From: Macrostomum hystrix
Taxonomy: Eukaryota; Platyhelminthes; Macrostomidae
Assembly (NCBI GenBank): GCA_950097015.1
Contig: CATNEN010000001.1
Location: forward strand, 12,298,001-12,362,000
Direction: 5' to 3'
Length of the DNA stretch: 64,000 bases
Shown here piece after piece: positions 11,165 to 21,025 of this stretch. Made by a program: the position numbers and the translations under genes. Numbering within the stretch: the first letter of the stretch is position 1; each line of letters opens with the position of its first letter. The notes below the pieces were generated by a model. The model ran no database searches and was not told the origin of the DNA. It worked only from the letters and a program-made list of their open reading frames with translations.

Positions 11165-11598
11165 GCATTTACGGCTATGGTGGAGTTCCGTTCGTTATAT
11201 TATTTTTCAATTTCAAAATGGTGCCAAAAGCCCAGTAATGCAACGGACGATTTGGCATGACGTGGCATATGTATGTCTATGGTCTAAAATTGACTGTTGG
11301 CTCAAGTCAAGACCTTATCGGCTCAAGTTGCTCAAGTTGCCTCACCAACTATTTGAGTCATTTGAGTCTATACCCAGTCAATGCATTCGGCAACTTCATG
11401 TATTGGGTGTCCCACTATTAGGGCCTATCCAACTTGATGAACAGATAAGGAACTGATGAACCTCTGATGAACTTTTCTGAGTGTCCTCGTGTTGTTTAAA
11501 TGTTGCTGCGTTGGTCGTAAAACTTGTTTAACCTGTCCGCAGTCATTTTGAATTGCAAAATAATATAACGAACGGAACTCCACCATAGCCGCATTTAC
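11165..11598. mobile_element. Foldback element with 8-bp target duplication
   Basis: The element proper is 11173-11590 (418 bp). Its ends are inverted repeats of about 45 bp starting GGCTATGGTGGAGTTCCG, and it is flanked on both sides by the same 8 bases, GCATTTAC (11165-11172 and 11591-11598). It has no coding content. The 8-bp TSD with GG-starting termini would fit a non-autonomous Merlin-type MITE; hAT-type is less likely from the terminal bases. The family is inference, while the inverted repeats and TSD are directly visible. Confidence 0.8.
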
Positions 11599-11949
11599 TT
11601 TTGTATATTTTGTATTCCTTAATCTTTTTGTCTTTGACAAACTATTAATTGACTCTAAAGTATCAGAATTTGTATTTGCATTTGATTTTGGTAGCTAAAA
11701 ACTAAACAAGTTTATGTTGGCCAACTTTATTGTTTTAACGGCATATATGTGTCATTTCGTTCATTAAATTATTTTCTTTATAGAAAACGAAACTGCAAGT
11801 AATTTTAGTAATGAATAGGCCTAACAAGTGGGAATAACAAATGTAACCAAAATGAATGCCAGGATGATTGTTAGAATATTAAATATTAAAATAACACTGA
11901 TATTTGTGTGCGTATTTTTTAATTACTAGGATAAAGATAAAGATAGGAA

Positions 11950-12559
11950 AAAGGATAAGGCAGTGCTTATCCCCACGGTACCGTAGAAATAATTTTTGTC
12001 TTATTCCTACGGTACCGTGGGAATAATTTCCTGCTTATCCGCACGGCACACTGACGAGATAGCTGTCCTATCTTCAACATATTCCGTGGGAATAATTTCC
12101 TGCTTATCCGCACGGCACACTGACGAGATAGCTGTCCTATCATCTATCTTTTTATCATGACTGCAATTTTCCTTTTTTCTTCCGGTTTTTAAAAGCAAGT
12201 AAACAAATTAAAGTTTTCTGCTTTTTTCGCAAGTAGTTACCCAATACGGTGGCTTTTTAAAGTATATAAAATATATTTCTATTATTTATATATTCAAAAG
12301 AATACAACTGAAGTGTGTATTTTTCTAATCTTATAGCTCAAGCCTTCAAGTCTATAATCCAGTCTATTACTTTATTCTAGGCCAAGTTAAAATAGGTCCA
12401 TAAAAATGTCTGACAGTGCCAACGGAATATGTTGAAGATAGGACAGCTATCTCGTCAGTGTGCCGTGCGGATAAGCAGGAAATTATTCCCACGGTACCGT
12501 AGGAATAAGACAAAAATTATTTCCACGGTACCGTAGGGATAAGCACTGCCAAAGGATAA
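11950..12559. mobile_element. Foldback element with 9-bp target duplication and long inverted repeats
   Basis: The element proper is 11959-12550 (592 bp). It begins GGCAGTGCTTATCCC and ends with the inverted copy. The inverted arms are about 130 bp (11959-12090 and 12419-12550) and include two GGTACC-centred palindromes. A further direct copy of about 60 bp of the left arm follows at 12083-12143. Both sides carry the 9-bp duplication AAAGGATAA (11950-11958 and 12551-12559). Long inverted repeats plus a 9-bp TSD fit a Mutator-like or Merlin-like non-autonomous element. No ORF is supported. Confidence 0.82.
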
Positions 12560-12892
12560 AGAGTATAAAACGAGAAAATATATATCAGCATGATTTTCAA
12601 AACTACAAGTTTCATGTTTGTGAGAATTATTTCAAATACATTGAGGCAGGATGGTCAAAATATTGACAAGAAACTATTAAAAATACTTTTAACAGATTAA
12701 ATACTTGTATATCAGTCCGAAAAAGTTATAAATTGCTGCGAAAATCTTGTTTCGTGCCTACAAATTTAAATCTGTCATCAAAATAATTTAACGAACGAAA
12801 CAACACATACCATTTTAACTTGTACCAGAGATTTTCTAAATCTCATTTTAATGAATTTATTTAAAAATAAAAACCAAAATTTCATCAAACTC

Positions 12893-13125
12893 TACCACAG
12901 AGCCTGGATGTGTTGGATGTTGTTGGCAGTGACAACAGTCTAGGGTTGTCCATATCGGGGGTCATCTTCAAGCAAGTCGCCGCCATGCTTGAACTTGGCT
13001 GCCCAGCACCTGATATTAGCATATGAGGGGGCAGTGTCAGAGTACACACCAGCCCTCCAAAGTCAGAAATTTGATCACTGCCCTGTGCTCAAGCTTTAAT
13101 TCTTGAGAAAATGTCATGGGGTGTG
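12893..13125 (-). pseudogene. Mariner transposase N-terminal part
   Basis: The minus-strand translation gives mariner N-terminal landmarks with scattered stops: a helix-turn-helix region (LEHRAVIKFL-like, broken), SYANIRCWAAKFKHGGD, LEDDPRYGQP and NNIQHIQ. These match the region that contacts the terminal repeats in this family. It pairs with the C-terminal fragment at 10909-11108, and the 1.8 kb between them is largely occupied by the two foldback elements. Confidence 0.75.
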
Positions 13126-13811
13126 TGACATTATTGAGTAAATAAGTAAGTCCAGAGCGGCGGTGGTTTTAGAGTTCAATTCTAGTTTACATGGTGTAGC
13201 GGTAGCACTTTTATTCTTGTTTATTCACTGGGATGCACGACAAGCAATGTGGTTAAAGGAAAGGTGCAGGAGCTCAATGATTGCGGTGAATACAAAGACA
13301 GCGGATGATAGCAGAGTGGCAGTACAGAGTGGGCGCGAAAAGAACAGAAAATGGTACACAGAAAGAAACAGAGACAGGCAACACGGAATGGAACAGTGGA
13401 GGAAGAGACCCCCAAACCAAATCTATAATTCCCAAAGAGGTGCTCCCTTCTAAGACTATCCCCTGCCTCTTCCTTCTCCCCTGCTTGCTCCAGCAGTGTC
13501 TTTGCATTGTGGATGGTAGAAAATTCACCAAGCAAACTCTGTACTAGTATTCTGAGCTATCTGAATGAATAGATAAATGAATGATAAACAAGTGGAATAA
13601 CAAAGTGGTGCATTTGAATAACATGGGTGTTCAGAGTAGTGATGGACAGCAAATAAGGAAATAGGGAGTGAGGCAAAGAGGAGGAAAGCAACAAAAAAGA
13701 TTGCAATAAGTTGGGTCATGCGTGACGCCCGGGATGGTGTCAGGACAGGGCAGACAAGCTGAGAGTAACAGGGGTTGGAGTGACCCTCAGCACAGCTGGA
13801 GAGACACCCTC
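13126..13811. other. No gene supported
   Basis: Overlapping short ORFs occur on both strands without recognisable content. Nothing repeat-like was identified. Confidence 0.4.
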
Positions 13812-14136
13812 TCACTTGAACTCTTCTTTGACTGGGTTGGGCACCTTCATATCATTCCATTTGATCACTTTGCCCTTCGTACCTGTGCAGGGCACGTCTG
13901 TGAGCATGCAGATTATCTTGCTTGCATGCTCTGAGTCCTGCATCAACTCCGGTATGATGACGTCAGGCAGCAAGCCCTTGGCAACAAGCTTGTCCACCAT
14001 CGACTGCATGTCAGCTTGCTGGACGCCCCGGCCAAACTCAGCGCACAGGTCCTCTGCCAGATCCTTGATTTCAATTCCCTTGTTGGTTGACTTCTGCAGA
14101 GCTTTGACACACCGGCCAACAGCCACCAGTGTTGCT
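13812..14136 (-). CDS. Unrecognised possible terminal exon
   Basis: An open frame of about 105 codons that has no ATG of its own. A possible splice acceptor (CTGGTAG) lies just upstream near 14137. The product would be soluble and charged, with a helical look (KSTNKGIEIKDLAEDLCAEF, MQSMVDKLVAKGLLPDVIIP) and the C-terminus NPVKEEFK. I do not recognise it. It lies 0.4 kb beyond the stop of the hAT-like gene on the same strand, so it could be an alternative last exon of that gene, a separate gene, or chance. The acceptor and coding character are the only support. Confidence 0.3.
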
Positions 14137-14581
14137 ACCAGCGGTTACAGAAAAATTATCACAGGTGGGCAAAAAAATCGCAGGAGCTCTGTTATATAAA
14201 ATTACACGAAAAAATAAGCAGACAGAACACATGTGCATGGATATTGTGTATTGATATCAGGGGCAGGTACAGCGGGTACAGCACAAGCAACACATACTGT
14301 GTTGGTATGAATCTTCCTGAAACTAGAGGGGCAGGAAGAGAAGCAAAGAGTTTGAAGCGTTGGCACGCTCTAGATAGGACATTAAGTGATAGTATGAGGT
14401 AAAAATATTTTCGCAAAAATAGACAAGGGGAGAGAAAGGGGGCAATGCCAGAGAGTACAGCTTCAAATAAGTCAAATGACTGTCACGCTGAAAATAGCCT
14501 GAAAAAATAGCTGAAAATGGCCTGTGGCAATCTACCCTACTGTCAGCACCAGTGTAAAAGATACAGTTGACATCATATCAC

Positions 14582-17061
14582 TCATATGCCACCAGACCTC
14601 CTCGACACCTTTGGCAGCTTGACCAAGGCAGCCATGTCGGATTGCCGCTTCTTCCTAGCTGACTCCTCAGCGGCTTGTTTCAAAGTGCGCTCGACTGCAT
14701 TATGTTCAATTTCCATCTTCCATGCTTCCAGTCCCGAGGCTCGAACTGCAGCATTTTTCTCCTCCTCTTGTGCACGGCGCAAATCCTCCAGAGCCTTCTG
14801 CACCTGCCTCTCAGCAAGAATGCAGTTAGCTTCAGCTTCCTTTCTCTTCTGGTCTTCTTTCTGCTGGGCGGAAGCTAATTGCTGCAGCTCAGACTGCCGA
14901 ACGGAGTCCTAAAATAGATGGAAGATTAAATTTAGATATTTTATGATACAAAATGCAAAAATTAATGAAACATGCATAGATGCAAGTTGCAAAAGCCAAG
15001 ACTTAAAAAGCCATAGAATATTACCTGAAGGACCTTCTCGCGAATCATCCTTTCCTCCTCATCCGCCTGACGTTTCCGCTCTTCTGCCTGGACCTTCTTC
15101 TTCTGGTCTGCCAAAAAGTTGCTGTACTCAGACTTTGCCTTCAATGCAGCAACAACCAGAGCCTCGGGAATTGCCACGGTTGCAGGAGTCAGGCCTCTGG
15201 CCATGAGGTAACTCTTGGCGATTAGAGAATTTCGCTTAGTTTGGTCAGAGAGCCGGTTGCGCTTCTGATTCGCATCAATGTCATGGGCCTTGCCAATGTA
15301 GCGCTCAGCGTCCGCATTACCATGGAACAGTGTGCAACAGGCGGTGCCTAGCCGACCGAGAAGAGGATAGTCAGTTGTCTTCTGCATGCCATGCCAGTGA
15401 GCGGCCAGGTCCTCTCCAGTTGGTTGAGTCTGGGCTTCGGCAGACCTCAGATTGAGCAGTCGCACCTCTGTTGTAAGATGCTCCACTGCGTCAGGTGGAA
15501 TGATGTTGGGCAGCTTCTGAGCCACACGAAGTACCTGCTTTTCTTGAATTGGCAGCGACAGACTGAGAAAGGACAAGTTGCGGAGAATGTTAGAACGAAA
15601 TGGCAAGTTAGTCTGCAAGTAGCTTGCCAGCGTGATAGAAAACTGCTTAAATGCAAATAGGAGTCGCCTTTGATTCTCTCCTATCTGCGCCTTGGTCTCA
15701 GATCCAATTGCGATGTCATCAAGAGGAAGGTGAACAGAAGCACTCTCAAAGTTCACTTTATGAACTGGCCCGTCGGTCAAGGCCGAAGGCTTGACAAACT
15801 GCACTGCAACAGATTGCAGCAGCAGGACGTTGCGCTCGTGAATTTAATGCACAAGCACAGATGTGCTCGACTGGAATATCATCTCGTAGTTGCGCAGGAG
15901 GCGAAGCGCATGGATGAGGAATGTCAAAGTAGGCTTTGTTGCAGGATCTCGCAAAATCTCCCAGACACGCTTTACCCTTGCATTAGTGTTCTGGGCAGAA
16001 TCGGCTTTGTCAGCCCTGTTCGGATTGAAGAACGCAACGAGCACATCCCACTGCTCATTAATTCGCTCTACACAAGGCAGCAGTACGAGCCAGCGCGTCT
16101 CCACATTCCTTAAAAACTTGTGTGAACTGCATTCAAGTTCTTGCTGCATGGCCGCAAACTCCCTTGCACGCTTTGTACTCCTCGAGAAGCATGCATGCAC
16201 ATCCTCACAGAATGAGACAATTGAAGGCAGTATCTTCTCAACAGCAATCCGGGCTGCATTGGCAACAATGTGCAGCGTGCAACCACCGACATCAACGAGA
16301 TTCTTCAGCTCAGGCACAGCCCTGAGTCGTTGTCCAACGCCTGACTGGCCACCGCGCATCACACTGCAATTGTCGGAGAAATCGCCGATCCACTTGGACA
16401 GTAGCAACCCATGATCAGCTACGCACTGTCGGATGGCATTTGCACAGCTCTCAGCATCCAGAGCTTCGAGGGTGATGAAATCAAGCATTTCTACAACTAC
16501 CTTTCCTTCGCTAATGTATCTAATACACAACATCATTCTGCCATCGCTCTCATCGAAGCTGATGGAGTAGAACTCCGCCTCGTGAACAGCCTTTGTCACC
16601 TCGGATTGAACGTGCGGTGCGATGGCGTGGTTCAAAATGTATGCTTGCTTTGTTCTGCTGCAAGCAAATTTCTTTGCTATCTTAGAATCCGGAAACATTG
16701 CGCAGAACAGGGTAGAAGACGCTTCCTCTCCAGCGAATGACTTTGACTTGTACGCAGCATTCCAAGTACATATCAGTTCAGCTTTTATTGCAACCTGGCT
16801 TGCGTCAGTGCTGCTCGATGCTCGTGGCACCTGCGGGAAGAACTGGTTCACTGGTTTCATCGACTGGAGAGCTGCCAGCTTCACGCTGTGCTTGTCACTC
16901 TTCATATGGTTTCTCACAACGGAAATTCCACCCTGCGCCACGTTGAGTGTCGACTGACAGGCAGAGCAAAAAGCCAGGTGTTCTTCATGTCCACGCTGCA
17001 ACCACCTGCTGGCGTCTAGCTGGGCAATCCAATTGTCATCGAAGTGGGTCTTTCGACTCAT
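14582..17061 (-). pseudogene. hAT-like transposase-derived gene with coiled-coil tail, one nonsense codon
   Basis: The frame starts at ATG 17061 (MSRKTHFDDNW) with a C2H2/BED-like finger (CSACQS..NHMKSDKH). An RNase-H-like hAT core follows: FYSISFDESDGRMM (first acidic residue), GDFSDNCSVMRGG, GGCTLHIVANAARIA and NVETRWLVLLPCVERIN. A single TAA at 15844-15846 interrupts it; the same frame then continues to 15025. A GT-AG intron of 116 bp (14909-15024) joins KVLQ to DSVRQSELQQL, and the last exon ends at a TGA at 14582. The C-terminal 200 residues are a highly charged coiled coil (EERKRQADEEE, LEDLRRAQEEEKNAAVRA), unusual for hAT transposases, and no hATC dimerisation motif is seen. Either a decaying transposon or a broken host gene derived from one. 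Confidence 0.7.
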
Positions 17062-17382
17062 AGTGGCTATTCAGAATGTAGTTTATGTACAGCACTGCAG
17101 CAGGCTGAAATAGGAATCCGTGGATTTCAAACATGATATCCCGGACCCGGGTATGATGCTGACTGCTTCCTATTCCAACTAATTGTAAATGAAACAATTG
17201 AGCACAGCAAAGAAGTGACAGAAAAAGCATTGGGCTGACTACAGTCACTGCAATTTAGGTTTGTGATAGTATATTTTCGTCACAACTATGCTAAATAGGG
17301 CCGCACTAACATAAAAAATCATGGACAAAATTGAGCAATGCAAAAAATCGCTGAAATCATACAGAAATGAGAAAATTATCGC

Positions 17383-18102
17383 TCAGCGATTAAAAATCGC
17401 TGGAGTAGCAACACGGACAGCCACCTGCATCCCCTCTGCCTCCCACAGCATCCTGACGGAGGTGCCCTTGGCCTTGGAGGTGGCGGTTGCCATTGTGTTC
17501 GGTTTAGGAGTTGTGGTCGCAGCAGCCTGACCTGGGTCGAAACCAGTTGCAGCGGCTGGGGCAGGCATGACAGGCACTGGCGCAGTTCTGCCGGCCCTGC
17601 CGTAGAAGTCGGCCAGGTAATCGCTGTCAATGACGACCCTGCCCGAGTGGATGTCTGTGATTTGGATTGACCCTTGGAAGTCTAAGTCGTCATCCAAGAG
17701 CTCCAGCCCCAAGGCCGTGAGAGAGTCATGCACATCCTGGACTCCGTTGCGTGCCAGGACTGTGGCCACCCAGACTGCGATGTGGCCTCTGACGTTGGCA
17801 GGTCTTCCTCCCCCTAAACCGCCTCCTCCTCCTGCGCTACCTCCACCTCCTCCAGCTCCTCCGCCGCCACCTGCTCCTCCGTGGCCACCTCCTCCACCTC
17901 CACCGCCGCCTCCTCCGCCACCACCACCTCCAAGAGGCCCTGCACCTGGGACTATGAATGTCACCCTGGAAAGTGCTCCATTGGGTATCAAGCTTTTGTT
18001 GTGGTGGAACATTGGATTAGCTCCTGTTGTAGCCACCTGGTGCAGGATGTGTTCCTGCCCAGATGTCCCTGCGGCGCGCTCGTGAGGGTCTACAGCCTCC
18101 AT
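17383..18102 (-). pseudogene. Decayed structural ORF, Gly-rich C-terminal part
   Basis: This frame reads MEAVDPHERAAGTSGQ.., a polyglycine/alanine tract (about 17815-17935), then GHIAVWVATVLARNGVQDVH, LDDDLDFQGSIQITD and a C-terminus near FNR. It continues the reading of 18017-18535 after a frame change around 18100. The family is not recognised. Position downstream of the LTR and leader at 19714-23215 on the same strand suggests a gag-like structural protein, which is inference. The tract probably evolved by GGC/GGA slippage. It carries one copy of a 47-bp exact duplication (17946-17992). Confidence 0.45.
17946..17992. repeat. 47-bp exact repeat, copy 1
   Basis: Identical over 47 bp to 19608-19654 in the same orientation, starting CTGGGACTATG. 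Flanking bases on both sides are unrelated. Confidence 0.9.
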
Positions 18103-19044
18103 CGCAGACTATCTCAAAGACCTCAGCGTGAGCTGTGGCGAGTATGTCCACGGCTGAGTTGTGGCAGCATGCAGCCGCCATCCAGAAACGGTGTGCAGAC
18201 ATCCTCGCAGGATTTTCATGCAGCATGTTGGCTTGAAGGTCAGTCATGGCAGCCGCCAGTCTGGCCTCCTGCATGCGCGCCCATCTCCGCCAAGAATTGG
18301 CCCCGACAGAACGGCCACACGAAAACACCGCCACCCTGCGCAGGAAATTTTGTGCCTCCTCCATTTCCCCACCATGGGACATCATGTGGCGGATATACAA
18401 CAATATGTAATCGAGCATGAATTTGTTGGACATCATAATGCCCGCCGCCCCCTGTGGAGGGGGGAATGCCAGTGCAGCCGCTGCAAGGTCTAGCAGAGCT
18501 CGGTTTCTGGTCACAGGAGGGAGAGTTGGGTCCAACTCAAGGTCTGGCAGTGCATGCCCCTGATCAGCCCCCTGGCGAACTGGGTGCCTCTAGCCCCTCC
18601 AGTGTTCGCCCAGACATCTAGATCATCTAAGATGTCACGAGCAAAATTCGCTTGTTGGCCTGCGCTCTGGTTGCCAGCAACTGCATTTCTTTGCTTATGT
18701 TGCATATCGGCCCATAGGCCCACCACGGTTTGGATGTTAGCAGCAGGGAGGTTGGCAGGTACCTGATCACTCGGCAGCTGACGCAGGACACTTGCATTCA
18801 TGCCTGCTATCCTTCTGGCCGCCACGTTAGTGTCGGCAATCTCGGCTGCGATCCGTGCCTTGACTCCAAGGGTGGCTCCATCGGCCCACCTGTCACGGGC
18901 GGCCAAACAATCCTGCTGGGTGTGAGCAGATGCGTCCCAGAGTGCCCGGAACTGTTCCTTATCTATCAAAGAAGCGGCAGGCCGAGGCATGCCCCTCAAT
19001 CTTCCTCGCAGTATCTGATGCACCTGTGCGGAGATCTGCGCCAT
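18017..19044 (-). pseudogene. Decayed structural ORF, N-terminal and middle part
   Basis: Translation probably starts at the ATG at 19042-19044 (MAQISAQVHQILRGRLRG). It runs on through helical sequence (DKEQFRALWDASAHTQQDC, NFARDILDDLDVWANTGG) to a run of G residues near 18557-18560. There one missing base shifts the frame to 18535-18017 (HALPDLELDPTLPPVTRN, FMLDYILLYIRHMMSHGG, EAQNFLRRVAVFSCGRS). Everything except that single-base gap reads smoothly across, so the lesion is either a recent deletion or a sequence error in a homopolymer. No domain is recognised; a capsid-like Gag protein is possible given the upstream LTR. Confidence 0.5.
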
Positions 19045-19186
19045 CTTGACGGTTTTGTTCAAGGTTTCTTTGTTGAAAAAAGTTAAAAGCTGAGAGCCTG
19101 ATTGAGTGTAGTTGATTGGGTTTGGGGGTGCGTTCCTTGTGAGCGGAACGGTAGTGCGCAAGCGGAACGGTAGTGCGCGAGCGGGC

Positions 19187-19713
19187 CTAAAGCTCTTGGT
19201 TAAATAAACTAACAAACTGCAGAACAGGGCGATCGATAAATCTAGAATCTGGCCCCAGCCAATGAGCGTGTACGTTCACTGGTCTGGGTAGACGACATTG
19301 AGACACTAGCAAAACAAGCTGGGGCAGCGGCTCCGACAGTCGGGCCGCCTGCGACGCATCCGGGGAGTCGGCCTGCCTCCAGTTGGCGGCCCCGCTCCCG
19401 TTTCCCACCGGTTCCATCGGCTCGCTAGCTGACGGCGGCTTAAACCGCCTGGGGTGCCATCGGTGCCCGGCCAAGTGCGGGCAAGAGCGAGGGGCGGGGG
19501 TTGATTTGGATTCCCGCAGCTGCCGAGTAATCTCAGCGAGCTGCTGGGTTACCTTGGCCAGCTCCTGGGTCAGGAGGCGCTGGCTTTCTTGATGGCCGCG
19601 GGCCACACTGGGACTATGAATGTCACCCTGGAAAGTGCTCCATTGGGTATCAAGTCGGCGGGCGGGCGGCCAGTTCCGACCGCCTCCACCACTTCATCAT
19701 CCTGGTCGGACAT
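19187..19713 (-). pseudogene. Short leader ORF of the long-LTR element, disrupted
   Basis: Opens with an ATG at 19711-19713 (MSDQDDEVVEAVGTGRPPAD). A 47-bp block identical to 17946-17992 follows and changes the frame. Beyond it the frame 19187-19606 contains a short coiled coil (LLTQELAKVTQQLAEITRQL) and a Pro/Ser-rich region. Removing the block would bring the two parts close to one frame, so the block looks inserted; this is inference. The ORF lies between the LTR leader and the structural ORF starting at 19044. Its function is unknown. Confidence 0.4.
19608..19654. repeat. 47-bp exact repeat, copy 2
   Basis: Partner of 17946-17992. Here it interrupts the frame opened by the ATG at 19713. 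Confidence 0.9.
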
Positions 19714-20189
19714 TTCGGCCAAAAGAGGAAATGAGGATTTTGCTTTGAAAAATGGGGGGGGGGTTTGTCGCTACTGCAACAATGGGGGAGGGATGAGGGC
19801 TGAGCAGTGCTCTGCGCACGGCCAGGGGCCGTGGGAAATAAATAAAGAAGAAAAGGCCCGGCTGACTTACGTCACCCGACCTAGAAAATGATCAAAGAGA
19901 ATTCCCGGCCTAATAAACAATCACTGCGATGCAGTGGCCGATAAGCAAACAAAGGAAAAGAGAAAAAGGGGAGAGAAAGGGTCTGGGGCCCTGGCTAGCT
20001 TTTGCTTCCAGCCTTGGCTACTGACAACTGCTTGCGCGCTCTCAAGTTTGGGACATAGAAGTCTAGGTTTTAACTTAGCACTCATTCTGCAACCCTAAAG
20101 CGGACTGTTACACTTTAGGTACGGCGGGGCCAGCACCACCACAAGCTTGCGCCTGCAGCAGCCTGCCACCCTACCTCGGAAAGTACACG

Positions 20190-20700
20190 ACTCAAAAAGG
20201 CACTCAAGGAAGGGTCCATCCCCGACTCGCGTTACGCGATTTACGAAATCGTAAAAGAAAAAGGGGGCCCAGGGCGTATATAGAAACCCTGGGGCCCGCT
20301 CGGTTAGGAGGCCGTAGGGACATTTCCCGGACCTGCGTTTTAGACTTCCCCCACCAAGAATCTCCTCAGAGAGCCGTGCCGACCAGATTCTAGCCTATCC
20401 TTAATATCGGCCGCTTCGGGAGGCGGGGATGGGTATCATTGTAGACTCTCCAGGAACCCGGCTCCCCTAACACGTCCTCGACTAAGTTAGCCTTGGTCAA
20501 AGTTATGCGGCACCTTCGAAAGCAGATACAAGTCATCAGGCCCTCCGCGACACCTAGGAAAGGTCCATCCCCGAATTGCTCGGCGAGTCATCGGTTCCCG
20601 GCTGCATTGCCGGGGGCTCACTTCGCTCGGTTGGGAGGCCGTAGGGCATTGCCCGGTCCTGCGTTTAGACTTCCCTCACCAAAAGTTTCTCATAGAACCC
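20190..20700. repeat. Diverged tandem duplication in the long-LTR element leader
   Basis: Two blocks repeat with a spacing of about 330-350 bp: a GGTCCATCCCCGA block (about 20212 and 20562) and a block of about 70 bp containing GGAGGCCGTAGGG and GACTTCCC (20306-20375 and 20631-20697). No coding content is supported. Around them, 19714-21043 looks like the non-coding leader between LTR and ORFs. Confidence 0.6.
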
Positions 20701-21025
20701 AACAGCCTGCACCTGACATCCTGCAGTAGCCACATAACCCGAAGACCCTCTAACATGAAATCCGCTCACACAGCCTACTCACAGTAGAAATTCACTAATC
20801 AGAATTTTGGAAATTCTAACAAAAGCTAAATTAAATTGAAATAAAATTGCGACTGTTCGAAAATTAAATGACAGTCACTCGGACTGAGATTCACTCTCTA
20901 GAGATAAGATTTCGGCATACGGAAAATGAAATCTAGAAGGAGCCCTTTCGGCTAGCTACCACAGAAATCTGCAGCGCTAAACTAACAATTGAAATTTTTA
21001 AGTTCGTTTCGCGCCCTTTCTAGAT

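Noticed and set aside
13221-13535. Overlapping ORFs of 80-104 codons on both strands
   Set aside because: No motif, no splice or repeat context, and equal openness on both strands, so chance is likely.
19589-19891. Plus-strand Cys/His pattern CRYCNNGGG as a zinc finger
   Set aside because: It is on the strand opposite to the leader ORF and in low-complexity G-rich sequence; the spacing does not fit a CCHC knuckle.
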